A DNA stretch of 64,000 nt from Deltaproteobacteria bacterium (GCA_002869015.1 PKTT01000023.1:48722-112721); one strand, 5' to 3'; counted from the first letter of the stretch, positions 43,007-51,798 are shown. Program-made: numbers and translations. Notes: generated by a model not told the origin, from the sequence alone.

Positions 43007-44953
43007 ATGATAATTGGAAAAGGATTCAAAGAAGAGGAGCTCTCCGTTCAGGCAGTTCGCAAGATACGCGACCTTGCCAGGCAGGTGCGCGCAGATGTGC
43101 TTAGGATGACCCATCTCGCAGGTTCCGGCCCCTCCGGCGGGGCGTTTTCAGTGGCCGAGGCGCTCTTGACCCTCCTTGCAGGTGCCGACATAGACCCCAC
43201 AGACGCCGAGAACCCGAAGCGTGACAGGGTTATCGTAACCCATGAGCATGCGACTCCGACCCTTTACGCGGCATTGGGGCGGCTCGATTTCTTCGACCTC
43301 GATGATGCCGTTAGCCTCTATCGCAAAGCCGGCTCGATATTCGAGGGCGCGTTGGAGAGGTCTGTGCCGGGGGTGGAGTGGGGAGGCGCTTCTCAGGGGC
43401 AGGGGCTCTCAGTGGCTTGCGGTATGGCGCTATCAGCAAGATGGCACATCAATAAGCCGAATATCTTCGTTGTGATGAGCGATGAGGAACAGCAAAGGGG
43501 TGAGATCGCCGAGGCGAGGCGTTTCGCTAAGAAATACCGCCTAAACAATGTGACCGCAATAATAGATGCCAACAATGTTCAATCTGCAGGCAAGACCTCC
43601 GAGATTATGCCCCAGAACATCAAATACGAATACATAGCCGACGGCTGGGACGTAATTGAGATAAACGGACATGAGCCCGCCGAGCTTTATCAGGCGGTGC
43701 GCCGCGCAAGCCAGATTCAGTCTACGCCGGTACTGGTAATCGCCAATACCACAATGGGCTGCGGCGTCTCATTTATGGAGAACCAGCCTGAGTATTACTC
43801 CCGACGCCTAACAGATGAGGAGTACGAGGAGGCTATGCGCGAGCTGTCGGAGAGCTCCTCTCTGGATGAGGCCGCAGATTACAGGGTTGCTTTTGGTGAT
43901 TTTGACATCGAATTCACCGTCGAGGAGCCATCGGAGCCAAGAATTGAGATAGGCGAGCCGAGAACATACACGCCTGATTCAGCGGTCTCAAATCTCGGCG
44001 CCTTCCGTGAAGCGCTCTGCGATGTAGGTGAGGTCAACAAAGAGGTTGAGGAGGGAAATATCGCCGTCTTTGATTGCGCTCATGTGCTTGAGGTTGGCGT
44101 AGAAGCTTTTGCGCAGAAAAACCATGAGCGCTTTTTACAGGCTGGCCTTTCAAATCAAGGCGCAGCCACAATCGCCGCCGCTATGTCCTTTGAGGGGATA
44201 GCGCCGGTTATAGTGGATTTCGGTGTAAATGCGTTAGCTGAGAATTATGGACAGCTGAGGCAAGCCGACCTTAACCGCTCCTCGCTAAAGGTTGTGGCTA
44301 CAAACCTTGGGCTGGATGCTGGCTCAATGGGTAAATCTATCCAATGTATCGACTACATAGGGCTTGCGGCGAACCTCTTTGGCTTTAAGATAATCCTTCC
44401 CGCCGACGCGAATGAAACGGACAGAGCCCTTCGCTACATGCTGAAGCAGCCGGGCAACTGGATTCTCGGCGTGAACTCCGGCGATAGCTCTATAATCACC
44501 GATGAGAAGGGCACGCCCCTCTTCGGCGGAGACTATCAGTATGAATACGGCTCCGTGGTTCGTGTGCGCGACGGTGAGGGAGGGGTGCTCCTCTCAAGCG
44601 GTCACATGCTGGGGCGAGCTCTAAAAGTGTGGGAAAAACTTGCCGAAACTGATAACGCGCCGGAGCTGCTGCATGTATCAGACCCCCTAGAGGTAGATCG
44701 CGCTGAGGATGAAGTGCTCCTCAAGGCCCTGCGTAAGGGGCGCGTTGTAACCTATGAAGACCACAACTCCCGTACTGGTTTGGGCGGCTTTGTAGCCAAT
44801 GTAATCGCTAAGCGAGGTATCTCCTGCCGCCTCATGACCCTCGGTACCGACGCATACTGTCTGAGTGGTGATGCTGAAGATCTCTACAAGTGGAGCGGGC
44901 TCGATGTGGAGACCGTCGCCGCCAAAACAGCCAAGTTCATCAAGAAACGCTGA
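43007..44953 (+). CDS. Transketolase-like protein with degenerate cofactor motifs
   Basis: The 648-residue protein is co-linear with transketolase: an N-terminal domain (THEHATPTLYAALG; GASQGQGLSVACGMALSA), a pyrimidine-binding middle (from about 330) and a C-terminal domain. Key sites differ. The thiamine-diphosphate motif GDGE...N reads SDEE (158-161) with NN at 189-190. The invariant Glu of the GIAEQ motif, which activates thiamine, is Asn383 in AGLSNQGAATIAAA. It may be a non-catalytic paralogue or use different chemistry. It lies between the LOG gene and an HD-domain gene whose start overlaps its stop (ATGA). Family certain, transketolase activity doubtful. Confidence 0.88.
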   Translation: MIIGKGFKEEELSVQAVRKIRDLARQVRADVLRMTHLAGSGPSGGAFSVAEALLTLLAGADIDPTDAENPKRDRVIVTHEHATPTLYAALGRLDFFDLDDAVSLYRKAGSIFEGALERSVPGVEWGGASQGQGLSVACGMALSARWHINKPNIFVVMSDEEQQRGEIAEARRFAKKYRLNNVTAIIDANNVQSAGKTSEIMPQNIKYEYIADGWDVIEINGHEPAELYQAVRRASQIQSTPVLVIANTTMGCGVSFMENQPEYYSRRLTDEEYEEAMRELSESSSLDEAADYRVAFGDFDIEFTVEEPSEPRIEIGEPRTYTPDSAVSNLGAFREALCDVGEVNKEVEEGNIAVFDCAHVLEVGVEAFAQKNHERFLQAGLSNQGAATIAAAMSFEGIAPVIVDFGVNALAENYGQLRQADLNRSSLKVVATNLGLDAGSMGKSIQCIDYIGLAANLFGFKIILPADANETDRALRYMLKQPGNWILGVNSGDSSIITDEKGTPLFGGDYQYEYGSVVRVRDGEGGVLLSSGHMLGRALKVWEKLAETDNAPELLHVSDPLEVDRAEDEVLLKALRKGRVVTYEDHNSRTGLGGFVANVIAKRGISCRLMTLGTDAYCLSGDAEDLYKWSGLDVETVAAKTAKFIKKR

Positions 44954-45492
44954 TGGCGAAAGTCCCCACGCGAGAAGAGTGCTTTGAGATTATGGAGGAG
45001 GCTAAGATGCCTCCTCACATAATCGAGCACAGCGCGCAGGTGACTAAGATTGCAGTCTTCCTGGCCGAGGCCCTTGCTTCGAGCGGGGTCCCCGTCGATA
45101 CCCGCCTCGTAGAGGCCGGAGCGCTACTGCACGATATCTCCAAGATGGAGTCCATCGACAACGGCGGCAACCATGCCGCTTTAGGGGCGGAGCTCCTGAA
45201 GAGCCGGGGCTACCCTGCGCTGTCACCCCTAGTAGAGCGTCATGTTGACCTTGGGGAGTGGTCCGAAGACGCCCCGGTCGACGAGGCGGAGATAATAAAC
45301 TACGCAGACAAGCGCGTAAGGCATGATGAAATAGTATCCCTGGGTGAACGCTTCGATGATTTAATTGCGCGTTATGGCAAGACTGATGGCGCCAGGACAA
45401 GGATGGAGAGGCTCCGCGAGGAGATGTTCCGCCTTGAAAAGAAGCTCTTCAGACACCTTCCCTTTGCCCCCTCACATATCAACACTCTTTAA
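44953..45492 (+). CDS. HD-domain phosphohydrolase-like protein
   Basis: The 179-residue protein has the HD pattern: MPPHIIEHSAQVTKIAVFLA with the first His, AGALLHDISKMES with the His-Asp pair, and later NHAALGAELLKSRGYPALSP, then VERHV. It resembles small HDIG proteins acting on nucleotides or tRNA ends. The ATG at 44953 uses the last base of the transketolase-like stop codon, so translation is coupled. The substrate is unknown. A C-terminal helix (RTRMERLREEMFRLEKKLFR) follows the domain. Confidence 0.88.
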   Translation: MAKVPTREECFEIMEEAKMPPHIIEHSAQVTKIAVFLAEALASSGVPVDTRLVEAGALLHDISKMESIDNGGNHAALGAELLKSRGYPALSPLVERHVDLGEWSEDAPVDEAEIINYADKRVRHDEIVSLGERFDDLIARYGKTDGARTRMERLREEMFRLEKKLFRHLPFAPSHINTL

Positions 45493-45586
45493 CCTTGCCC
45501 ATTTAGCAAGCCGCTCTAAACTTAATATCAATAAAAGACAACTTCATCGAGGAGGATTGGCTTCCTTAAGAGAGAGCAAAGGAGCG

Positions 45587-46114
45587 ATGATGGATAGTCT
45601 TTGGAAGAAAATCGCAGCTTCTATTGTGGCGGGTATCTTTACCCTTTCACTAACCTCTTGCGCTACCATCATGGGCGAGAAATCACAGACAATAGGCCTT
45701 AAAAGCACTCCGGGCGGAGCAACGGTGAAGATCGTAGATGAAAATTCTTCTGAAGTTTTTGTCGGGGAGACGCCAACCACGGTTACCCTGGATAAGTCGG
45801 ACGGCTCCTACTGGGGGGGCAAACGATATAGTGTAGAGGTGACCAAGAGCGGCTTTGAGACGATGACCTTTGAGGTGAAGGCTACAGCCAATGGCTGGTA
45901 CCTCTTCGGTAACCTTCTATTTGGCGGCATCATAGGCTGGTTCATAGTCGACCCATTCTCCGGGGCTATGTACAATTTGACCCCCGAGCAGATTGATGCA
46001 ACCCTTCCCGATGCAACCACAATGATTGAGAAGAATGGTAAGCGCACGCTCTCAATAGTACTCGTTGAAAACGTTCCTAAGGAGCTCCTGCCGATTATGA
46101 AGCGGCTAAACTAG
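45587..46114 (+). CDS. PEGA-domain-like lipoprotein
   Basis: Start 45587, preceded by AAAGGAG, gives 175 residues with a signal ending in the lipobox LTSC (TLSLTSCATIMG), so the mature protein is probably lipid-anchored. It continues EKSQTIGLKSTPGGATVKIV, a PEGA-type beta motif (STPGGATVKI...VGETPTTVTLDKS), and a hydrophobic segment WYLFGNLLFGGIIGWFIVDP. Similar lipoproteins occur widely with unknown roles. It ends at a bidirectional terminator and stands apart from the HD gene by 94 bases. Confidence 0.85.
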   Translation: MMDSLWKKIAASIVAGIFTLSLTSCATIMGEKSQTIGLKSTPGGATVKIVDENSSEVFVGETPTTVTLDKSDGSYWGGKRYSVEVTKSGFETMTFEVKATANGWYLFGNLLFGGIIGWFIVDPFSGAMYNLTPEQIDATLPDATTMIEKNGKRTLSIVLVENVPKELLPIMKRLN

Positions 46115-46122
46115 ATAGGCAT

Positions 46123-46155
46123 AAAAAAGCCCCGGTAAAATTACCGGGGCTTTTT
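46123..46155. terminator. Bidirectional rho-independent terminator
   Basis: A long AT-flanked stem GCCCCGGTA/TACCGGGGC with outer A5/T5 lies between the lipoprotein gene and the convergent oxidase operon, and can act in both directions. Confidence 0.93.
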
Positions 46156-46175
46156 GTCTATTTCTTAAATGCTCC

Positions 46176-46280
46176 CTAGAAGAGGGTACCGTTCATCAGT
46201 GATATAACTATCCCGAGTCCGGCGACGATAAGGAACCATGCCACCATTATCCCGACTGTTATCTTTCCAAGTTTCTCCAT
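46176..46280 (-). CDS. 34-residue single-span membrane peptide (CydX-like position)
   Basis: This short gene encodes a peptide starting MEKLGKITVG and ending SLMNGTLF, with one hydrophobic span (IMVAWFLIVAGLGIVISL). Its start is 1 base after the end of the bd-like second subunit gene (stop at 46282), and AGGAGC precedes it by about 5 bases. Cytochrome bd operons usually end with a tiny subunit, CydX or CioZ, that stabilises the haem centres. Position, size and topology fit such a subunit, although sequence similarity to CydX is not obvious. It is too short for routine ORF calling. Confidence 0.7.
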   Translation of the reverse strand: MEKLGKITVGIMVAWFLIVAGLGIVISLMNGTLF

Positions 46281-46281
46281 C

Positions 46282-47394
46282 TTACAGCTCCTTTGCGGCT
46301 TCTGCGCTCATGCGGCCAGCTTTGAAGGCGATTCCAATCGGGTAGGCGATAACTACCAGCCCCGCCACGAAGGTAGCCAGGAATAAAGCTGTTGAGCCCC
46401 AATCCATGCTCATGGGGTAGTCGTAGATCGAGTATTCATATACGCCAACATATTTCATGCGCAGCACTTCGCGGTTGATGCTCATGCCGAGGACCGCAAC
46501 TACGCTGAGCAGCCCAAGTATAGGTGCGCTGGCGATGGGGTCTTTTTGGGCCTTAACCACCATGCCGAGGGCGACTAGCGCCAGAAGGGCGGCTATCCAC
46601 ACCCAGGGGTTGTAGATGAAGTTGAGCTCTGCGGGTAGCCCGAGGAGGAACCAGAACCCTATGGCTATCTGAACAAAGAAGGCATAGAGGGCCATCTTTG
46701 CACCAACCCCGGCGACCCAATCAAGGTAAGCGCCGTCCATGTCGCTGCGGGGCTTGAAGTACCAGGCGTAGAGCATCATGAAGATCCCTGTGTTGATGAA
46801 GGCGGGAACAATGAAGTGTAAAAAGCGCTCAATGGAGAAGGCGTTAAAGGCCCACCCGGAGGTGTCCATCACTCCGCCCGGAGCGTACCATTTGACCCAC
46901 TCTTCGGGGTGTAGCGACTGCATGGCGAGCATATGCATTATAACCCCGGCAAAGAGCACCGCGCCCAGGGTGAACCAGCCGAACATTCCGCCGCCGGATG
47001 TGCCGTTACGACCCTTTAGGTAGAAGACGTAGAGGGCCAGAAAACCCAGCATTATGATGAGCAAGAAGAGCATCGACCACCAGCCGCTCATAAGTGTCGC
47101 GGAGTACCAGAAGGGGTCGTAGATTACCTGCACGAAGAGCAGGGGGGCTATGCCCAGCAGTATTGCGACGGAGAGATTTACTGTAGTCGCTTTGGCAAGT
47201 GTTTTGCTGAGGCGCAGGTTGTAGTCGCCGCCCTTGACGCGGCTCCATATCGCCATGAAGGAGCCGCCTACCACGATATTGACCATGAAGATGTGAAGCG
47301 CGAAGGTGAGCACCATGAGCACCTGGAAGACCACTGGGAAAAATGGCACCCCCATTGGGTCGCGCAGCTGACTTAGCATTGCAGATATTTCCAT
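46282..47394 (-). CDS. Cytochrome bd-like membrane subunit (partner subunit)
   Basis: The 370-residue protein has about nine membrane segments, starting PVVFQVLMVLTFALHIFMVN, with a His in the first span and a second conserved-looking His in GVIMHMLAMQSLHPEEWVKW. It also resembles the CydA family fold (paired FSIERFLHFIVPAFINTG), suggesting two related CydA-like subunits rather than a true CydB. It lies 55 bases downstream of the larger subunit gene and 1 base upstream of the small peptide gene. It is probably part of a quinol oxidase-like or quinol:cytochrome complex. The electron acceptor cannot be told from sequence. Confidence 0.8.
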   Translation of the reverse strand: MEISAMLSQLRDPMGVPFFPVVFQVLMVLTFALHIFMVNIVVGGSFMAIWSRVKGGDYNLRLSKTLAKATTVNLSVAILLGIAPLLFVQVIYDPFWYSATLMSGWWSMLFLLIIMLGFLALYVFYLKGRNGTSGGGMFGWFTLGAVLFAGVIMHMLAMQSLHPEEWVKWYAPGGVMDTSGWAFNAFSIERFLHFIVPAFINTGIFMMLYAWYFKPRSDMDGAYLDWVAGVGAKMALYAFFVQIAIGFWFLLGLPAELNFIYNPWVWIAALLALVALGMVVKAQKDPIASAPILGLLSVVAVLGMSINREVLRMKYVGVYEYSIYDYPMSMDWGSTALFLATFVAGLVVIAYPIGIAFKAGRMSAEAAKEL

Positions 47395-47449
47395 TTTATA
47401 TACCTCCCGACGTTCGGGTTTGTCTCGTTAGATGATAGTTGCCAGAGGC

Positions 47450-48796
47450 TCAGTCGCCGTTCACAACCCAGTCGGCGTCTGTAGCTTCGCCTCCGAGTAG
47501 TATGTCGGACATGTACGCCGCAGCCGCGCGCTTCTCAATCTCCGTGCCGACGAAGGGGGGCATGTAGCTTGAGGCAAGGTCGTCCAGTATGTCGGTGACT
47601 ATGCCTGCGGCGGTAAGCCCGGCCTCCAAATCAGCGAGGCTGTTTCTGCCGCCCGCTTCCATGGTGTGACAGGCTACGCATTCAAGCTTGGTTATCACCT
47701 CACCCGCCTTCAGATAGTTGTCGGCGGTGATGACCCGTAAATCTTCGGGTATAAAGGGGTAGTTCGTAAGCAGCCCCTCGCTGTTGAACTTCTCAACTTC
47801 GGAGGAGACTCCCTTTGCCGCCATGTCGTGTCCTATTATCTGGTTGGAGTACATGTAGCCGGGAATCAGGTAGGGGCGTCGCGCTATTTCACGTACAGAC
47901 TCGCCACCGCCGATGCCGGCGAAGAGCACTACCATCATAAGTATTCCGACAACGGGGCTTACGAAGCCGCCCTTGCCAAATGCGAGGAGGAGGAAGTAGA
48001 GCGCCATCACAACGCCGATGACGAGAGATACTTTCAGCATCATTGAGGTGTAGGCAATTTGCTGGATATTCTCAAGGGCGTTTGCCGGAAGCTTGGTGTA
48101 GTACCAGAGGGTAAATAGAGCGCCGGCGATTATGCCTCCCAGCCCCCAGCGCCCGGCAATTTTGCGTATCGTATCACGGCCGCCATCTTTCAAGGTCCCC
48201 GCGACCACTGCCGCGTAAGCGCCCGCTATCGCGAACATCATTGATGTACGGGTGAAGAGCTGGGGCCAGTAGGTCTCATTGAAAAAGCCGTCGAAGAAGC
48301 CGCCGGTTGTGAGCCACTTGCCGGGGGTCATCATGAAGCCGAGGATGCCCGTGATTATGACCATCGAAATCCATGCCGCCAGCGCATATAACAGCCCGAT
48401 GCGCAGGTGCGTCTTATTGCTTACCTTGCCAAAGGTGTAGAAATATACATAGATGGTTACGATTTCGATGATGAAGAATACCCACTCAGTCGCCCATCCC
48501 CATACGTAATTGTGAATGAGCCCCGAAATAGCTCTCGGGCTTATCACGGTCGCCGAATACCATATGCCAACGCCGGTCAAAGACCCTGTGACGAAGCAGA
48601 AGATTAGTATGGAGAGAGTGAACCTTTTCAGAAACTCCATTAGCTCGGGACGGTTCTCATTGATGGATTTTCTCTCGATGAAGTAGGCCATCCAAAAGGC
48701 GCCTGTCGCTACATGAGAGGGAAGTATGTGGAACGTTGCGATCGAGGCGATCAGCATCGGTCCTCCCACTGACGGGATTTCAAAAAGCGGATACAT
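47450..48796 (-). CDS. Cytochrome bd-like (CydA superfamily) subunit with C-terminal haem c domain
   Basis: The 448-residue protein has about nine membrane segments and CydA-like features: IASIATFHILPSHVATGAFW with His near the periplasmic end of the first helix, GSLTGVGIWYSATVISPRAI, and WPQLFTRTSMMFAIAGAYAA. After the last membrane span, residues about 340-448 form a soluble domain with one CXXCH (LECVACHTMEAGGRNSL) and a later MPPF that may give the Met ligand, as in mono-haem cytochrome c. This fusion suggests electrons enter or leave through a c-type haem instead of only reducing oxygen. It is first in a three-gene operon. Confidence 0.85.
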   Translation of the reverse strand: MYPLFEIPSVGGPMLIASIATFHILPSHVATGAFWMAYFIERKSINENRPELMEFLKRFTLSILIFCFVTGSLTGVGIWYSATVISPRAISGLIHNYVWGWATEWVFFIIEIVTIYVYFYTFGKVSNKTHLRIGLLYALAAWISMVIITGILGFMMTPGKWLTTGGFFDGFFNETYWPQLFTRTSMMFAIAGAYAAVVAGTLKDGGRDTIRKIAGRWGLGGIIAGALFTLWYYTKLPANALENIQQIAYTSMMLKVSLVIGVVMALYFLLLAFGKGGFVSPVVGILMMVVLFAGIGGGESVREIARRPYLIPGYMYSNQIIGHDMAAKGVSSEVEKFNSEGLLTNYPFIPEDLRVITADNYLKAGEVITKLECVACHTMEAGGRNSLADLEAGLTAAGIVTDILDDLASSYMPPFVGTEIEKRAAAAYMSDILLGGEATDADWVVNGD

Positions 48797-49130
48797 CGTA
48801 TGACACCTCCTCTTTGAAAAGAACTTACGCTACTGGAGCGCGTGATTGACGAAACGCGCAAATTATAACCATTTCAGTTTTAGTTAGCAAGGCTAATTAT
48901 GACTCCCTGTGAAATTTATCGCGTAAAGGGTGCCCCTAAAGATATATACCTAAATCCAAGAGGTACAAATATTCAGCCTAATATTATGGCAAGATGTTGA
49001 TAATACTAGTTAATACGAGTTTGTTGAGTCAGCGCAAAAGAAGGGCGTAGGATGTGCCGGGTGGGGTCGGGTTGTCCGATTCGGTTCTTTGAGGGGCGAT
49101 CGATTGGGAAGGATATTTACGTGTAAATTA
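48797..49130. other. Promoter region of the bd-like operon
   Basis: About 335 bases lie between the bd-like operon start and the terminator of the TlpA-like gene. GGAGGTGTC is the ribosome-binding site of the first subunit. No reading frame or strong hairpin of its own was seen. Confidence 0.45.
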
Positions 49131-49158
49131 AAAAAGGCCACCCCGAAAGGGTGGCCTT
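49131..49158 (-). terminator. Rho-independent terminator after TlpA-like gene
   Basis: AAGGCCACCC/GGGTGGCCTT with loop CGAAA, flanked on the reverse strand by a T run, lies 28 bases after the stop of the TlpA-like gene. Confidence 0.92.
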
Positions 49159-49185
49159 AACGATTATTGTTTGATTGGTGTAACG

Positions 49186-49734
49186 TTAATCTGCCAACGC
49201 TTCTTGAACCGCCTTGTCCAGCTCTACCTCATTGGCCTGACCTACATGCACATATGATATCTTCTTGTTTTTACCGATTAACACAATCGAGGGGGTTCCA
49301 TTCACGCCGTATGCATCTGCGGTGACATATGCGGAATCCTCAATCTGTTCCCAAAGAACGGAGAAGGTGAATTCATTTTTGCTCATGTACTTGCGAACAG
49401 CCCTGCCGCGCCTGGGCCCGTCAAGGTTAACCGCGTAGACGTTGAGACCCTTATCTTTGTAGGTATTTGAGATTGTATCAACAAGGGGAAGCTCTTTCTG
49501 GCAGGGGCCGCAAAAAAGTGACCAGAAGACCAGCAGAACAGCTTTCTCCCCAAGCATCTCTTCCAATACGATAGTGTTTCCGTCAAGGTCGATTAGGGAG
49601 AAGGGAATGGGGTCGGCGCCGACTGCAATCATGCCCTCTGATGCTTCCTCCACTGACTTTGCAAAGGCTGCTGCGGTGGTGAAAATCATCAGTGCGGCGA
49701 TGAGCAAGACCGACAGTTTTTTTAACTTCATCAT
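49186..49734 (-). CDS. TlpA/ResA-like exported thiol-disulfide oxidoreductase
   Basis: The 182-residue protein has a signal peptide (LSVLLIAALMIFTTAAAFA) and a thioredoxin domain with the redox site in VFWSLFCGPCQKELPLV (Cys-Gly-Pro-Cys) and the cis-proline region VNGTPSIVLIGKN. Such proteins reduce apocytochrome c cysteines before haem attachment, a job needed here for the many haem sites. A paralogue lies 75 bases upstream on the same strand. Function as a cytochrome maturation reductant is inference from family and context. Confidence 0.92.
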   Translation of the reverse strand: MMKLKKLSVLLIAALMIFTTAAAFAKSVEEASEGMIAVGADPIPFSLIDLDGNTIVLEEMLGEKAVLLVFWSLFCGPCQKELPLVDTISNTYKDKGLNVYAVNLDGPRRGRAVRKYMSKNEFTFSVLWEQIEDSAYVTADAYGVNGTPSIVLIGKNKKISYVHVGQANEVELDKAVQEALAD

Positions 49735-49809
49735 TACGCTTGTCTCCCGAAAATCTGACCCTGTTTAAACTTTTGGGGCTCCATAAAGTTGGTGCCACCC
49801 CCTGACCTG

Positions 49810-50328
49810 CTATTTGCCGATAGCCTTTGCTATGACCTCTTCGATCTCCTTCTCATCTCCGGGCTTGTACCCGACATGGTAGAAGATAATCTTACCCGCT
49901 TTATCTATGATTATTGTCGTAGGCAATACGCTCACAGAGTAAAGCCCCGCAACTTTTCTGCGCTTGTCGATGATTATGGGGTAGGGGAGGTTTGGAAATT
50001 TCTTTTCGACAAACTTCTTGACCCTTTTAGTGCCGAATGAATCAAGGTCAACCCCAATATTTAGGAGGTCGTCAGGAAATTTCTTCTGAATCTTTGCCAG
50101 ATGGGGCATCTCCTGTACGCAGGAAACGCAGTATATCGACCAGAAGTCAAGGAGGATTACCTTCTTGCCTATAACGGTGGAAAGGTCGAGCTCCGTATCA
50201 TCCAGGTTCGGTGACACAAAGAGAGGGGCATCCATGCCAATCATATCTTCACCGGCGCTGTATACCGCAGTCCCCATGAAAAATAATGCTAAAACAAGAA
50301 AAAATGAAACTAAAGTAATGCGCCGCAC
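49810..50328 (-). CDS. TlpA/ResA-like exported thiol-disulfide oxidoreductase (second copy)
   Basis: The 172-residue protein has a signal peptide (LVSFFLVLALFFMGTAVYSA) and a thioredoxin fold with redox site Cys-Val-Ser-Cys in DFWSIYCVSCVQEMPHLAKI and a cis-proline at VSVLPTTIIIDKAG. It is only moderately similar to the 49186-49734 protein, so the two are diverged paralogues rather than a recent duplication. The different dipeptide between the cysteines implies a different redox potential. It is probably co-transcribed with, and upstream of, the other copy. Confidence 0.92.
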   Translation of the reverse strand: MRRITLVSFFLVLALFFMGTAVYSAGEDMIGMDAPLFVSPNLDDTELDLSTVIGKKVILLDFWSIYCVSCVQEMPHLAKIQKKFPDDLLNIGVDLDSFGTKRVKKFVEKKFPNLPYPIIIDKRRKVAGLYSVSVLPTTIIIDKAGKIIFYHVGYKPGDEKEIEEVIAKAIGK

Positions 50329-50632
50329 TGAAATCCTCCCTGACTCACAGTTCCCTTTTTAATGGTTGAGGTAGCCCTAACCATAAAGCTCTTTGTGACT
50401 GTGGGTCGAGTATTTTCTCCACTTCCCCGTAGGGTATATAGTAACAAAACTTTATCCGCCTGTGTAGCAATTCAAAGGCTTCAACCGGCGATATTTTGAC
50501 CCACCAGCACTTGCTTGTCAATCATTTCACGCGTTCGTCCCTATCGGCAAAAAATTGAAATCACTTTATAATAATCTCTTAACTCAATTAAGATTGTGCC
50601 GTATTTTTAAAAGATACCCAACCTTCAGCCTA

Positions 50633-51211
50633 GTGACAGATTTGACTGATAAAAATTTCTACGACACAGATTCTGAGCTCGCCGTAAAAGCCCGTGAAGG
50701 CGACCATGGCGCTTTCGAGGAGCTTTTGGAGAAGTACCAGGGGCCGATTTACGCTTTCGCCCTTAACTTCTTCCGCGAGCCGACCATAGCTGAAGATATC
50801 GCCCAGGAGACCTTCCTTCGGGCTTACCGCTTTTTGGGTTCATACGACCCCTCCCGCAAGTTTATAACCTGGCTTTACTCCATCGCTCGAAATCTCTGCA
50901 TTGACAAGCACCGGGAGCGAACCCGCAGTGAGCAGGTCAATATTGAGGATGTGCCGCATAAGCTCTTGACCACCGAGGGCTTTGGGGCCAACCCCACCGC
51001 CGCGCTGGAGGCCAAGGAGGCGCGGGAGATACTTCTCCAAGCAATAGAAACTCTCCCGGAGAAATATAAGACACCTCTACTCCTCTGCTATATAGACGAC
51101 TTACCCTACAAAGAGGTTAGCGAAATTCTCGGTGTCTCATTAAATAATACAAAGGTGCGCATTTTCAGGGCAAAGAAGATGCTTCTCAAAATTCTGGGGT
51201 TTTTGGAGTAA
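50633..51211 (+). CDS. ECF-type RNA polymerase sigma factor
   Basis: The protein has region 2 (AFEELLEKYQGPIYAFALNF, AEDIAQETFLRAYRFLGSYD) and region 4 (ETLPEKYKTPLLLCYIDDLP, YKEVSEILGVSLNNTKVRIF), the RpoE-like ECF layout. The start is uncertain: GTG at 50633 or TTG at 50642 gives about 190 residues, while the open frame reaches TTG 50555. The next genes on the strand are an exported protein and a zinc-finger anti-sigma factor, as expected for a sigma/anti-sigma operon. It may control the downstream cytochrome genes; that is inference from adjacency. Confidence 0.92.
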   Translation: MTDLTDKNFYDTDSELAVKAREGDHGAFEELLEKYQGPIYAFALNFFREPTIAEDIAQETFLRAYRFLGSYDPSRKFITWLYSIARNLCIDKHRERTRSEQVNIEDVPHKLLTTEGFGANPTAALEAKEAREILLQAIETLPEKYKTPLLLCYIDDLPYKEVSEILGVSLNNTKVRIFRAKKMLLKILGFLE

Positions 51212-51213
51212 AT

Positions 51214-51798
51214 ATGTTTAATGCAAGGAAAATAGCGCTCCTCACCCTCCTGGTTCTCGCTTTGGCGGTCCCTCATGTTTGGGCGCTCGGCTCATCAGCG
51301 CCACCGCCTCAGAGTGAATTAAAATCTGAGGACAGCACTCATGACCTGTGGGTCTATCGACAGTCGCTAGCGCTGGGCATTCCGGAGGAGGAGCTCTCGG
51401 CGTTGGCGACCCGTTGCCAGGAGGAGGGCTTCACGACGGGTGAGGTGAGACGGGTGCTGGCGCTCATTGCCAAGGCCAAGCTGGCAGGGCTTCCACATGG
51501 GGATCTCTTAGCCAAGCTCAGGGAGGGGCTTGCGAAAGGGGCCCCGCCCGAAACGATACAAGCAGCGCTGTCAGACAAGGCTAAGACGCTGCGTCGCGCT
51601 AAGGGACTTGCCGATACTCTTATTATGGATGGGTGGGGCACAAAGGATTTGGACCTCGCGGTAAAGGTGATGGCTGACGCGTTAGATTATGGCGTCTCTG
51701 CGCAGGAGCTGTTGGGAATAGTCCGGGGAGATATAAATCAACCTGAGGGGATGCCCGATGTAAGTGGCCTTTTTAAACTTATTGTAATTGATAAGTAA
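51214..51798 (+). CDS. Exported protein of unknown function between sigma and anti-sigma genes
   Basis: The 194-residue product has a signal peptide (IALLTLLVLALAVPHVWALG) and a helical, Ala/Leu/Lys-rich mature part with repeated short helices (KAKLAGLPHGDLLAKLREGL, AKGAPPETIQAALSDKAKTL). No cysteine-haem motif is present after the signal apart from one Cys. It starts 2 bases after the sigma factor stop, so it is co-translated. A periplasmic sensor or regulator of the anti-sigma factor is possible by position only. Confidence 0.8.
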   Translation: MFNARKIALLTLLVLALAVPHVWALGSSAPPPQSELKSEDSTHDLWVYRQSLALGIPEEELSALATRCQEEGFTTGEVRRVLALIAKAKLAGLPHGDLLAKLREGLAKGAPPETIQAALSDKAKTLRRAKGLADTLIMDGWGTKDLDLAVKVMADALDYGVSAQELLGIVRGDINQPEGMPDVSGLFKLIVIDK

